From Arthrobacter sp. StoSoilB20 (lineage in GTDB: Bacteria > Actinomycetota > Actinomycetes > Actinomycetales > Micrococcaceae): a stretch of 64,000 nucleotides of DNA. The stretch is taken from assembly GCF_019977295.1 (NCBI RefSeq), contig NZ_AP024651.1, forward strand, positions 1,116,001 through 1,180,000. Reading direction: 5' to 3'. This document shows positions 17,313 through 25,572 of this stretch, one piece after another (within the stretch, counting starts at the first letter, position 1; each line of letters begins with the position of its first letter). The notes under the pieces were generated by a model. It searched no databases. It was not told where the DNA came from and worked only from the letters and a program-made list of their open reading frames with translations. The position numbers and the translations under genes were made by a program.

Positions 17313-18158
17313 ATGACCACCGGCAGGCACACCGCAACTGAACTTGATCCCACCCTCGATGACTACCAACTGGCCAGCGCCCTGGTCCGTGAGGCAGGCC
17401 AGTTGGCGCTGCTCATGCGCATGGGCGGCCTCCAAGGCGAACGGAAGACCTCAGTGTCCGACGTCGTCACGGCAGCCGATCACGCGGCCGAGGCTTACGT
17501 CCTGGAACAGTTGCGGCGTTGTCGGCCCGAGGATGGCATCCTCGGAGAAGAAGGCGCCTCCGTCGCCGGAACCAGTGGCCGGACCTGGGTGATCGACCCC
17601 GTGGATGGCACCTACAACTTCCTGCACGGATCCACGTACTGGTGCTCAGCGATCGCCCTCAAGCGGGACAGCCCGGAGCACGGAACCAGCCCGGCAGCGG
17701 ACCCTGAGGTGCTGCTCGGAGCCATCTACCAGCCTGAGCTGGACAAGCTGTGGCTGGGTGGGGAAGAACACCCCGCCACCTTGAACGGAGAACCGATCTC
17801 CGGGTCCGGCGATCGGGCCGTGGGTGAAATCAGTGCGGCCACCTACATCCACCCCACCTGGCTGGCCGATCCCCGCACGGCAATGCCTTGGCACGCTGCG
17901 GCGATCACAGCCGCCTCGTTGCGCATGTTCGGCTCGGGTTCCTGTGATCTCGGGCGCGTTGCGGACGGCGAGCTCGGATGCTGGTTCCAGCACAGCTGCC
18001 CCGAATGGGACTGGCTCCCCGGCAAAGCGATTGTCCGCGCAGCAGGCGGGGACACCGCCGTCGTGAAAGTGAACGGGCTGAACTGGTTCGTCGCGGGAGG
18101 CCCGACGGCGGTACGTGAGTTGAGCGCTGCCCTCACCTCTGTTCCCCAGTTTGCCTAG
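17313..18158 (+). CDS. Inositol monophosphatase family phosphatase
   Basis: This 281-residue cytoplasmic phosphatase carries the metal-binding IMPase motifs: an early E region (ILGEEGAS), WVIDPVDGTYNF (the DPxDGT motif) and a C-terminal WDWLPGKAIVRAAGG that supplies the last Asp. The family removes phosphate from inositol phosphates, histidinol phosphate (HisN), PAP or FBP; the substrate here is not determined. It is not in a biosynthetic operon that would decide it. The ATG at 17313 follows a -10-like box with no SD. Confidence 0.9.
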   Translation: MTTGRHTATELDPTLDDYQLASALVREAGQLALLMRMGGLQGERKTSVSDVVTAADHAAEAYVLEQLRRCRPEDGILGEEGASVAGTSGRTWVIDPVDGTYNFLHGSTYWCSAIALKRDSPEHGTSPAADPEVLLGAIYQPELDKLWLGGEEHPATLNGEPISGSGDRAVGEISAATYIHPTWLADPRTAMPWHAAAITAASLRMFGSGSCDLGRVADGELGCWFQHSCPEWDWLPGKAIVRAAGGDTAVVKVNGLNWFVAGGPTAVRELSAALTSVPQFA

Positions 18159-18267
18159 GGAGTAAAGCCGCAGAAGCGCTTGGATGCTTCCATATCCGTG
18201 GAGATTACGGGGGCTGTAGACCCGGCGCCTTATAGTGTCGGGGCCAACGCCTAGACTGGTAGGCACC

Positions 18268-20811
18268 ATGGATATGTTGTTTGACCCCTACGCAGACGGA
18301 CCCTTCAAAGCAGGCACCAAGGCCGCAGTCAAGGCTGCCCCGGAGCTTTCCCACCCCGGGGGAGGCGCTGCCGGCGCCCGCGTCCAAGGGGGCAGCGGCG
18401 GGTCGACGGACACTGCCGGAGGGCCGGCGACCGGAGGATGGGGCAACAGCGGAGGGTCCGGACTTCCCTCTGCCGATGCACTCCTGCAAGGGCTGAACCC
18501 GCAGCAGGAAGAAGCCGTCAAACACGCGGGCACTCCCTTGCTGATCGTGGCCGGTGCAGGGTCCGGCAAAACCCGTGTCCTCAGTAACAGGATCGCCTAC
18601 CTGATCGCCACCAAGCGTGCCCACCACGGCGAAATCCTGGCCATCACCTTCACCAACAAGGCTGCAGCCGAAATGCGGGAACGCATCGAAGCGCTGGTCG
18701 GCGGGCGGGCCAAGGCCATGTGGATCTCCACCTTCCACTCCTCCTGCGTCCGGATCCTGCGGAGGGAAGCCACCACGGTGGGGCTGAACTCGAACTTCTC
18801 CATCTATGACTCAGCGGACTCCTTGCGCCTGATCACCCTGGTGTCCAAGAACCTGGACCTAGACCCCAAGAAGTTTGCGCCCAAGGCCATCCAGCACAAG
18901 ATCTCGGCACTCAAGAATGAGCTGATCGACGCCGATTCCTATGCCTCCACCGCGAACTACAACGACCCCTTCGATACAGCGGTTGCCGAGGTTTTCAAGG
19001 GCTATACACAGCGGCTCCGCCAAGCCAATGCCATGGACTTTGACGACCTCATTGCAGAGACCGTCTACATGTTCCGGGCCTTCCCGGCGCTCGCAGAGTC
19101 CTACAGGCGCCGGTTCCGGCACGTGCTGGTGGATGAATACCAGGACACCAACCATGCCCAGTACGCCTTGGTCCGGGAAATCGTGGGAGTGGGAACGGAC
19201 ACCAGTGTCCAGCCGAGCGAGCTGACAGTGGTGGGCGATTCGGACCAGTCCATCTACGCCTTCCGTGGCGCGGACATCCGCAACATCGTGGAGTTCGAAG
19301 CCGATTACCCCAACGCCCGCACCATCAAGCTCGAGCAGAACTACCGCTCCACCCAGAACATCCTTAGCGCGGCCAACTCCGTGATCTCACGCAATCCCAA
19401 CCGCCAGGAGAAGCGCCTGTGGACTGCGGAGGGCGATGGCGAAAAGATCATCGGCTACGTGGGCGAGAACGAGCACGACGAAGCCCAGTTCATTGCCAAG
19501 GAAATTGACCGGCTGCAGGACGAGGAAGGATTGCGTCCGGGGGACGTCGCCATCTTCTACCGCACCAACGCCCAGTCCCGTTCCATTGAAGACGTGCTGG
19601 TCCGGGTGGGCCTGCCGTACAAGGTTGTGGGCGGCACCCGGTTCTATGAGCGCAAGGAAATCAAGGACGCCTTGGCGTACCTTCGCGTCCTGGTGAACCC
19701 CGATGACGACGTCAACCTGCGCCGCATCCTCAACGAACCCAAGCGGGGAATCGGGGATCGGGCTGAAGGCGCGGTGGCTGCCCTGGCCGAACGTGAGCGC
19801 TCCTCCTTCATGGCCGCCGCCCGACGCGCCGACCAAGCGCCCGGAATGGCCAGCCGTTCGGTCAACCTGGTTCTTGGCTTCGTGAAACTCATGGATGACC
19901 TTGCTGAGGTGGCATCGGGTTCAGGCGCCGCTGCCGCTTTGGAAGCCGTACTGGAGCAGACGGGATACCTTGCCGGATTGCGCGCCAGTACGGATCCGCA
20001 GGATGAATCCCGGGTGGAAAACCTCGCCGAACTGGTTGCCGTGGTCCGTGAGTACGAACGCGACAACCCGGAAGGTTCCCTGGGGGAGTTCCTGGAACAG
20101 GTCTCCTTGGTAGCCGACGCCGACCAGATCCCCGATGCACCGGGCGCTGACATCGACGCCGCAGTGGCAGAGGCAAAGCGCATGGGTGTGGTCACGCTCA
20201 TGACCCTGCACACCGCCAAGGGCCTGGAGTTCCCGGTGGTCTTCCTGACCGGCATGGAACACGGGATCTTCCCGCACCAGCGCTCGGCCACGGACCCTAA
20301 GGAGCTCGCGGAAGAACGCCGGCTGGCATACGTGGGCCTGACCCGCGCCCGCAAGCGCCTCTACGTCACGCGTTCCGAAGTCCGCAGCATGTGGGGCCAA
20401 AGCCAGTACAACCCCGCCAGCCAATTCCTCGAGGAAATCCCCTCCGAACTCGTGGAGTGGAAGCGCGAAGGTATGAGCCGCCAAGCCGGTGGCTGGGGAG
20501 GCGCCCCCATCGGCTCCAACCGGTACGGTGGTTCGTTCTGGGGGGCGGGCACCTCACGCGGGGCTGCCGCAAGCCCCACAGCAGGGTTCGACGCCGACGT
20601 TCCTGCCGCTGTCGCCCGCAACCGGGTGCAGCCGCAGAAGGAAGTTATTTCCGTGGTGGTGGGGGACAAGGTCAACCACACGAGCTTCGGCAATGGCGTG
20701 GTGTTGGGCGTCGAGGGCGCCGGAGACAAGACGGTAGCCAAGGTGAAGTTCGACGTCGGCGAGAAGCGCCTGCTGCTGAGGTACGCGCCGCTGACAAAAC
20801 TCGATGCTTGA
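18268..20811 (+). CDS. pcrA: ATP-dependent DNA helicase UvrD/PcrA
   Basis: The 847-residue SF1A helicase has a Gly/Ala-rich N-terminal extension of about 70 residues, the Q motif GLNPQQEEAV, Walker A AGAGSGKTR (near residue 95), AITFTNKAA, motif II DEYQDTN (near 289), GDSDQSIYAFRGA, EQNYRS, TLHTAKGLEFPVVF and the late VGLTRARKRL motif. A C-terminal Tudor-like module (VNHTSFGNGVVLGVEG) is where actinobacterial UvrD1/PcrA contacts RNA polymerase. It acts in nucleotide excision repair and replication restart. The ATG at 18268 is preferred because TAGACT (18252-18257) lies just upstream, inside the longer frame. Confidence 0.96.
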   Translation: MDMLFDPYADGPFKAGTKAAVKAAPELSHPGGGAAGARVQGGSGGSTDTAGGPATGGWGNSGGSGLPSADALLQGLNPQQEEAVKHAGTPLLIVAGAGSGKTRVLSNRIAYLIATKRAHHGEILAITFTNKAAAEMRERIEALVGGRAKAMWISTFHSSCVRILRREATTVGLNSNFSIYDSADSLRLITLVSKNLDLDPKKFAPKAIQHKISALKNELIDADSYASTANYNDPFDTAVAEVFKGYTQRLRQANAMDFDDLIAETVYMFRAFPALAESYRRRFRHVLVDEYQDTNHAQYALVREIVGVGTDTSVQPSELTVVGDSDQSIYAFRGADIRNIVEFEADYPNARTIKLEQNYRSTQNILSAANSVISRNPNRQEKRLWTAEGDGEKIIGYVGENEHDEAQFIAKEIDRLQDEEGLRPGDVAIFYRTNAQSRSIEDVLVRVGLPYKVVGGTRFYERKEIKDALAYLRVLVNPDDDVNLRRILNEPKRGIGDRAEGAVAALAERERSSFMAAARRADQAPGMASRSVNLVLGFVKLMDDLAEVASGSGAAAALEAVLEQTGYLAGLRASTDPQDESRVENLAELVAVVREYERDNPEGSLGEFLEQVSLVADADQIPDAPGADIDAAVAEAKRMGVVTLMTLHTAKGLEFPVVFLTGMEHGIFPHQRSATDPKELAEERRLAYVGLTRARKRLYVTRSEVRSMWGQSQYNPASQFLEEIPSELVEWKREGMSRQAGGWGGAPIGSNRYGGSFWGAGTSRGAAASPTAGFDADVPAAVARNRVQPQKEVISVVVGDKVNHTSFGNGVVLGVEGAGDKTVAKVKFDVGEKRLLLRYAPLTKLDA

Positions 20812-20833
20812 GCACCGCAGCGCTCCATACCCA

Positions 20834-20862
20834 TTGTCCTGAACCCCATCCCAGCCTAGACT
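20834..20862 (+). promoter_or_regulatory. Candidate promoter of the surface-protein gene
   Basis: TTGTCC (20834-20839) and TAGACT (20857-20862) are spaced 17 bp apart, downstream of the pcrA stop and about 87 bp before the chosen GTG start. Confidence 0.5.
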
Positions 20863-20948
20863 GACCGGGCGTTGCACTGGGGCCGACGCCGGTTTGTTTC
20901 CCTCCTTGCAATGCCAATTTGCTTGCATTCTTGTGGGGGAGGACGCGC

Positions 20949-22376
20949 GTGGGCGCTTTTGTTGGGGAACGTCGTTTGCGGGGCAAGGCCGCGAGGCTGC
21001 TGCTGGTGGGGGCCGTGCCAAGCGCCCTGGCGCTCCAGTTCGCTCCGCCTGGGATAGCCGATGCGGAGCCGTCACCAACCGGGAGTCCGGCAGCAACCGC
21101 CAGCCCGACGCCGACGGCCAGCCCGAACCCATCGGCAAGCACCAGTCCAACGCCGACACCCACTGCCATTTCCGGGGCCACCCAGCCGGCCCTCGCGGAA
21201 CCGGGGGTGACCAATCCGCCCGCGACGAATCCGGCCGCGCCGCAGCAAGAGCCACCTGCACCAGCTGTAGCGGACCTCGCTGATCCATTGACTGTGCGCT
21301 CTTACGTGGACAGGGGGTACCTCACCAAGGCGTACGATGCGCCGCTGGTGATTTCCGGAGGAACAGCACCTTACACCGCCACCGTCAGTAACGTCCCGCC
21401 CGGTCTGACGTTCGACCCAGCGAGCCTCAGATTCACCGGCATGCCCACCCAAGCGGGCTACTTCCGGATGCCTGTCACGGTGACGGATTCATCAGAGCCC
21501 GCGCTATCACTTGTCCAGGAGGTCGCAATAGACTTTTTCGACTACGCACCGCCCAACTTCAGGACGGTGACTAACTCGGAGAAGTTCACTGACGGCGTCG
21601 TTGGAGCCTGGTACAGCGAGAGCATCCTGGTCTGGACAGTGGGTGGGCAGCCATACACCACGGCTGTGGTTTCAGGTGCTCTTCCGCCGGGGATGTCGTG
21701 GGGGCGGAACGCCGCTTCCGGCACTCCGACTGCGGCGGGAACGTACACCTTCACTGTGCGGTTCTCGGACCTCTATGAATCCATCGATGCGCAGTTCACC
21801 TTGACTGTCCGCGCCTCAAGGCCACAGCCCACGGGTTTCGCCGTTCCAGCGGCAGTCTTGGGTGAACCGTATTCTGCGAAGATCGCCTCCGTCACCGGGG
21901 GCGTGGCTCCCTATGATTTTTGGTGGGCGACGCCCCGCCATATGGCCGGTAGCCTGTCGTGGCACGATCCGGGACCGGACGGGCTCACTATTGATGACAA
22001 TGGCGTGTTGCAAGGCATCCCTACCAGGGCCGGGTCTTTCCAGATCTTTGTGTACTTCAGTGACTCTGGTCTGTACAAACAGTGGGTGTTCTCTACGGTC
22101 GTGACCGTCCTCGAAACCCGGCCGCCCGCGGAGAACCCGCCGCCGGCTGCCGAGGCGCCAGCACCTCCAGCGGCGGTGACTCCGGCAGGAGCGGTGGTCC
22201 CGGCGTCGAGCGCTGAATATGGCAACTCTGAATACGGCAGCGCTGAACTCGCGGCGACCGGCCTGGAATCCGGAAGACTGCGCACCTTGCTGTGGGCAGC
22301 TGCCGCCATGTTTGCGGCGGGCGTCGCGCTGGTGGTCTTCAACAGCCTCCGGCGCCGCCGAGGCAGTACGGCGTGA
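20949..22376 (+). CDS. Secreted Ig-like domain surface protein with LAATG sortase signal
   Basis: A 475-residue exported protein. The N-terminus (RRLRGK, then a hydrophobic core and AxA) is a signal peptide, followed by a P/S/T/A-rich stalk of about 70 residues and three putative-Ig (He_PIG-like) modules marked by YTATVSNVPPGLTF, GALPPGMSW and a third repeat. The C-terminus shows LAATG, a hydrophobic helix and RRRR: a cell-wall sorting signal of the class E sortase type found in high-GC Gram-positives. GTG 20949 is chosen because GGGGGAGGA (20935-20942) lies six bases upstream; TTG 20919 is an alternative. The ligand is unknown. Confidence 0.85.
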   Translation: MGAFVGERRLRGKAARLLLVGAVPSALALQFAPPGIADAEPSPTGSPAATASPTPTASPNPSASTSPTPTPTAISGATQPALAEPGVTNPPATNPAAPQQEPPAPAVADLADPLTVRSYVDRGYLTKAYDAPLVISGGTAPYTATVSNVPPGLTFDPASLRFTGMPTQAGYFRMPVTVTDSSEPALSLVQEVAIDFFDYAPPNFRTVTNSEKFTDGVVGAWYSESILVWTVGGQPYTTAVVSGALPPGMSWGRNAASGTPTAAGTYTFTVRFSDLYESIDAQFTLTVRASRPQPTGFAVPAAVLGEPYSAKIASVTGGVAPYDFWWATPRHMAGSLSWHDPGPDGLTIDDNGVLQGIPTRAGSFQIFVYFSDSGLYKQWVFSTVVTVLETRPPAENPPPAAEAPAPPAAVTPAGAVVPASSAEYGNSEYGSAELAATGLESGRLRTLLWAAAAMFAAGVALVVFNSLRRRRGSTA

Positions 22377-22398
22377 GGTTACCGGCATAATTGGTGGC

Positions 22399-23088
22399 AT
22401 GCGACGGACTGTTTTGGGGATTCTTGCTGCCGTGCTCCTGGTATTGGCCACCGGGTGCTCCTTCGCCACGAAGGATCCGGACTACGTTCCACCGGCCCCT
22501 TTGGCACCCCTTGAGCAACTGAAGCAGGTTCCTGTCACGGAGCAGACCACTCTGGCGGCCGGGGAGGATGTCACTGCCTTCGTCACTCAGGACAAGAGCA
22601 TCGTGTGCGCCTTGACGTCGTCCAAGGGCGGCCACCTGAACCTGCCCTACGAGGCAAATTCCTACTCGGACGCAGCCAACAACAAGTTCCCGGTGGTTCC
22701 GGTGGCTCATTGCGAACTGGCGAAGTACGCCAAGCCCGATCTAACCGACATCGCCGATGACTGCGCCGGAACGGGGCTGGGCTACCTCGGCGGTACGGTA
22801 CTGCTCTCTCCGGACAAGGCGGTCTACGGCTCGTGTCGTTCCGGCGTAACACAAATGGAGTCCGAGTTCGGTCCCAAGGGCAGCCGCAACGGGCCAATCT
22901 CCAAGCTGCGGGAACTGGCAGATGGGCAGAACATTGAGCGTAACGGGCTGCGGTGTTCGGCCTATAACGGCGGGGTTGCCTGCGGAAACGTCTCCGGTGG
23001 CGTGGCCTTCTTCGTGACGCCAGAGGGCTACCAGCTGATTTCCGACGGCGGCAAAACAGTCACGGGGAAGCTGAAACAAGCGTCGTGA
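22399..23088 (+). CDS. Small secreted lipoprotein, hypothetical
   Basis: A 229-residue protein with a signal peptide and lipobox (LVLATGCS, Cys at about 20), so it is probably anchored to the outer membrane-face lipid. The mature part is compact and has six further cysteines (segments IVCAL, HCELAK, DDCAGT, GSCRSG, LRCSAY and VACGN), suggesting disulfides. I do not recognise a named family. ATG 22399 follows CATAAT (22386-22391) by seven bases with no SD, so it is likely leaderless; the frame upstream overlaps the previous gene and is not used. Confidence 0.8.
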   Translation: MRRTVLGILAAVLLVLATGCSFATKDPDYVPPAPLAPLEQLKQVPVTEQTTLAAGEDVTAFVTQDKSIVCALTSSKGGHLNLPYEANSYSDAANNKFPVVPVAHCELAKYAKPDLTDIADDCAGTGLGYLGGTVLLSPDKAVYGSCRSGVTQMESEFGPKGSRNGPISKLRELADGQNIERNGLRCSAYNGGVACGNVSGGVAFFVTPEGYQLISDGGKTVTGKLKQAS

Positions 23089-23105
23089 CAGCCGGTGGAT
23101 GGCCC

Positions 23106-23131
23106 AAAAACCGCGAAATTCTGCGGGTTTT
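23106..23131 (+). terminator. Probable terminator after the lipoprotein gene
   Basis: AAAAACCGC (23106-23114) and GCGGGTTTT (23123-23131) can form an imperfect hairpin with a T-rich 3' arm, 17 bp after the stop. The next 210 bp before sucC show no recognisable gene and no convincing promoter. Confidence 0.55.
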
Positions 23132-23341
23132 CTACAGCGCATAGAAGTGTAAGGTTACTCACTTAACAGGTAGTGTGTAGCTGGCGGGACTCCTCAAAGG
23201 GCTAAAGTTCCGAGAGGACCTTACGCAATGTGACCGGCTTCAATCCTGGTTGTTACCGCGTACTCTCCGCAGCTGGCTATCGCGGTCATCGCGGTTCCCG
23301 GCTGAACAGAAAACTACTTCGACGTAGAAGGACACTAAACC

Positions 23342-24511
23342 GTGGACCTGTTTGAATATCAGGCGCGCGATATGTTCGAAGCGCACGGTGTACCCGTGCT
23401 CGCCGGCATCGTGGCGCACACTCCTGAAGAAGCAAAGGCAGCTGCCGAGAAGATCGGCGGCGTAACTGTCGTCAAGGCACAGGTTAAGGTTGGTGGCCGC
23501 GGCAAGGCTGGCGGCGTCAAGGTTGCCAAGACTGCCGAAGAGGCGCTTGAGCACTCCACCAACATCCTGGGCATGGATATCAAGGGCCACACCGTCAACA
23601 AGGTGATGATCGCCCAGGGCGCAGACATCGCCGAAGAGTTCTACTTCTCGGTCCTCCTGGACCGCGCCAACCGCAACTACCTGGCCATGTGCTCGGTAGA
23701 GGGCGGCATGGAGATCGAACAGCTTGCCGTTGAGCGTCCCGAGGCCCTGGCCAAGATCGCCATCGACCCCGCTGTGGGCATCGACCAGGCCAAGGCCGAC
23801 GAAATCGTCGCCGAAGCAGGTTTCGCTGAAGAACTGCGCGGCAAAGTCGCCGACGTCATTCTGAAGCTCTGGGATGTCTTCAAGAAGGAAGACGCAACCC
23901 TGGTTGAGGTCAACCCGCTGGTCCGCACCGGTGCAGGCGAAATTGTTGCCCTCGACGGCAAGGTCTCCCTGGACGAGAACGCCGACTTCCGCCACGTGCA
24001 CCACTCCACGTTGGAAGACAAAGACGCAGCTGACCCGCTCGAGGCCAAGGCCAAGGCGCAGGACCTCAACTACGTCAAGCTTGACGGCGAAGTAGGCATC
24101 ATCGGCAACGGCGCCGGCCTCGTGATGTCCACCCTCGACGTCGTTGCTTACGCCGGCGAAAAGCACGGCAACGTCAAGCCCGCCAACTTCCTGGACATCG
24201 GCGGTGGAGCTTCCGCCGAGGTCATGGCCAACGGTCTGGACGTCATCCTTGGCGATTCCCAGGTCAAGAGCGTGTTCGTGAACGTCTTCGGTGGCATCAC
24301 CGCGTGCGACGCCGTGGCAAAGGGCATCGTGGGTGCACTTGCTGAGCTTGGTACCTCTGCGAACAAGCCGCTGGTAGTCCGCCTCGACGGCAACAACGTT
24401 GAGGAAGGCCGCCGCATCCTGACCGAGGCCAACCACCCGCTGGTTACCCTGGCCGCCACCATGGACGAGGGCGCCGACAAGGCTGCCGAGCTCGCCAACG
24501 CAGCTAAGTAA
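23342..24511 (+). CDS. sucC: Succinyl-CoA ligase (ADP-forming), beta subunit
   Basis: The 389-residue protein opens with [19 protein letters not shown], the ATP-grasp N-terminus of SucC, and continues with [16 protein letters not shown] (nucleotide binding), LVEVNPLV and the C-terminal CoA-ligase domain with [11 protein letters not shown]. With SucD it converts succinyl-CoA plus ADP and phosphate to succinate, ATP and CoA in the TCA cycle. The start is GTG with AAGGA about ten bases upstream. sucD follows after 12 bases. Confidence 0.97.
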   Translation: MDLFEYQARDMFEAHGVPVLAGIVAHTPEEAKAAAEKIGGVTVVKAQVKVGGRGKAGGVKVAKTAEEALEHSTNILGMDIKGHTVNKVMIAQGADIAEEFYFSVLLDRANRNYLAMCSVEGGMEIEQLAVERPEALAKIAIDPAVGIDQAKADEIVAEAGFAEELRGKVADVILKLWDVFKKEDATLVEVNPLVRTGAGEIVALDGKVSLDENADFRHVHHSTLEDKDAADPLEAKAKAQDLNYVKLDGEVGIIGNGAGLVMSTLDVVAYAGEKHGNVKPANFLDIGGGASAEVMANGLDVILGDSQVKSVFVNVFGGITACDAVAKGIVGALAELGTSANKPLVVRLDGNNVEEGRRILTEANHPLVTLAATMDEGADKAAELANAAK

Positions 24512-24523
24512 AGGGACGCGACA

Positions 24524-25426
24524 ATGTCTATCTACCTCAACAAAGACTCCAAGGTCATCGTTCAGGGCATCACCGGCGGCGAGGGCACCAAGCACACCGC
24601 CCTGATGCTCAAGGCCGGCACCAACATTGTTGGTGGCGTCAACGCCCGCAAGGCCGGTACCACGGTCCTGCACGGCGACAAGGAAATCAACGTCTTCGGC
24701 ACCGTCAAGGAAGCCATCGCTGAAACCGGCGCAGACGTCTCCATCGTCTTCGTCCCGCCGGCATTCACCAAGGACGCCGTTGTTGAAGCAATCGAAGCCG
24801 GCATCGGCCTCGTTGTTGTCATCACCGAAGGCGTCCCGGTTCAGGACTCCGCCGAATTCTGGGCATTGGCCCAGTCCAAGGTTGACGCCGACGGCAAGCA
24901 GATCACCCGCATCATCGGGCCGAACTGCCCCGGCATCATCACCCCCGGCGAAGCCCTGGTGGGCATCACCCCGGCGAACATCACGGGCAAGGGCCCCATC
25001 GGCCTGGTGTCCAAGTCCGGTACCTTGACCTACCAGATGATGTACGAACTCCGCGACCTCGGTTTCTCCACCGCAATCGGCATCGGTGGCGACCCCATCA
25101 TCGGCACCACGCACATCGACGCCCTGGCTGCGTTCGAGGCTGACCCGGAGACCAAGGCAATCGTCATGATCGGTGAGATCGGTGGCGACGCTGAAGAGCG
25201 TGCAGCCGACTACATCAAGGCCAACGTCACCAAGCCCGTTGTTGGCTACGTTGCCGGCTTCACGGCTCCCGAGGGCAAGACCATGGGCCACGCCGGCGCC
25301 ATCGTGTCCGGCTCTGCAGGCACCGCGCAGGCCAAGAAGGAAGCTCTCGAAGCCGCAGGCGTGAAGGTCGGCAAGACGCCGTCCGAGACCGCTACGCTGC
25401 TGCGCGAAGTTTTCGCCACGCTCTAG
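24524..25426 (+). CDS. sucD: Succinyl-CoA ligase (ADP-forming), alpha subunit
   Basis: A 300-residue protein with the CoA-binding domain ([23 protein letters not shown]), the [12 protein letters not shown] loop and the phosphohistidine site GHAGAIVSG (H256). It is the catalytic partner of SucC in one operon, and a strong hairpin terminator follows 21 bp after the stop. The start ATG has the upstream sequence AAAGGGACG. Confidence 0.97.
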   Translation: MSIYLNKDSKVIVQGITGGEGTKHTALMLKAGTNIVGGVNARKAGTTVLHGDKEINVFGTVKEAIAETGADVSIVFVPPAFTKDAVVEAIEAGIGLVVVITEGVPVQDSAEFWALAQSKVDADGKQITRIIGPNCPGIITPGEALVGITPANITGKGPIGLVSKSGTLTYQMMYELRDLGFSTAIGIGGDPIIGTTHIDALAAFEADPETKAIVMIGEIGGDAEERAADYIKANVTKPVVGYVAGFTAPEGKTMGHAGAIVSGSAGTAQAKKEALEAAGVKVGKTPSETATLLREVFATL

Positions 25427-25447
25427 GTTTACCGCCGAAGGCACAAG

Positions 25448-25505
25448 AAGTACGACGACGGCCCGGCGCCTTCCCTGCGGAAGGTACCGGGCCGTCGTCG
25501 TACTT
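25448..25505 (+). terminator. Rho-independent terminator after sucCD
   Basis: A 19-bp perfect inverted repeat (25448-25466 and 25487-25505, arm AAGTACGACGACGGCCCGG) encloses a smaller inner CCTTCC/GGAAGG stem. It lies between sucD and the convergent gene stop at 25573. Confidence 0.85.
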
Positions 25506-25572
25506 TAAGCAGCTGACGCGAGCCGAAGAGTCTGGGGGAAAACTCCGACCCGCGCCAGGTCCAGGGGGTCGG

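Noticed and set aside
23240..25444. 734-codon minus-strand open frame across sucC and sucD
   Set aside because: It spans two certain genes and their intergenic space on the other strand. Composition (G/V/D-rich) follows the complement of biased third positions, not a protein family.
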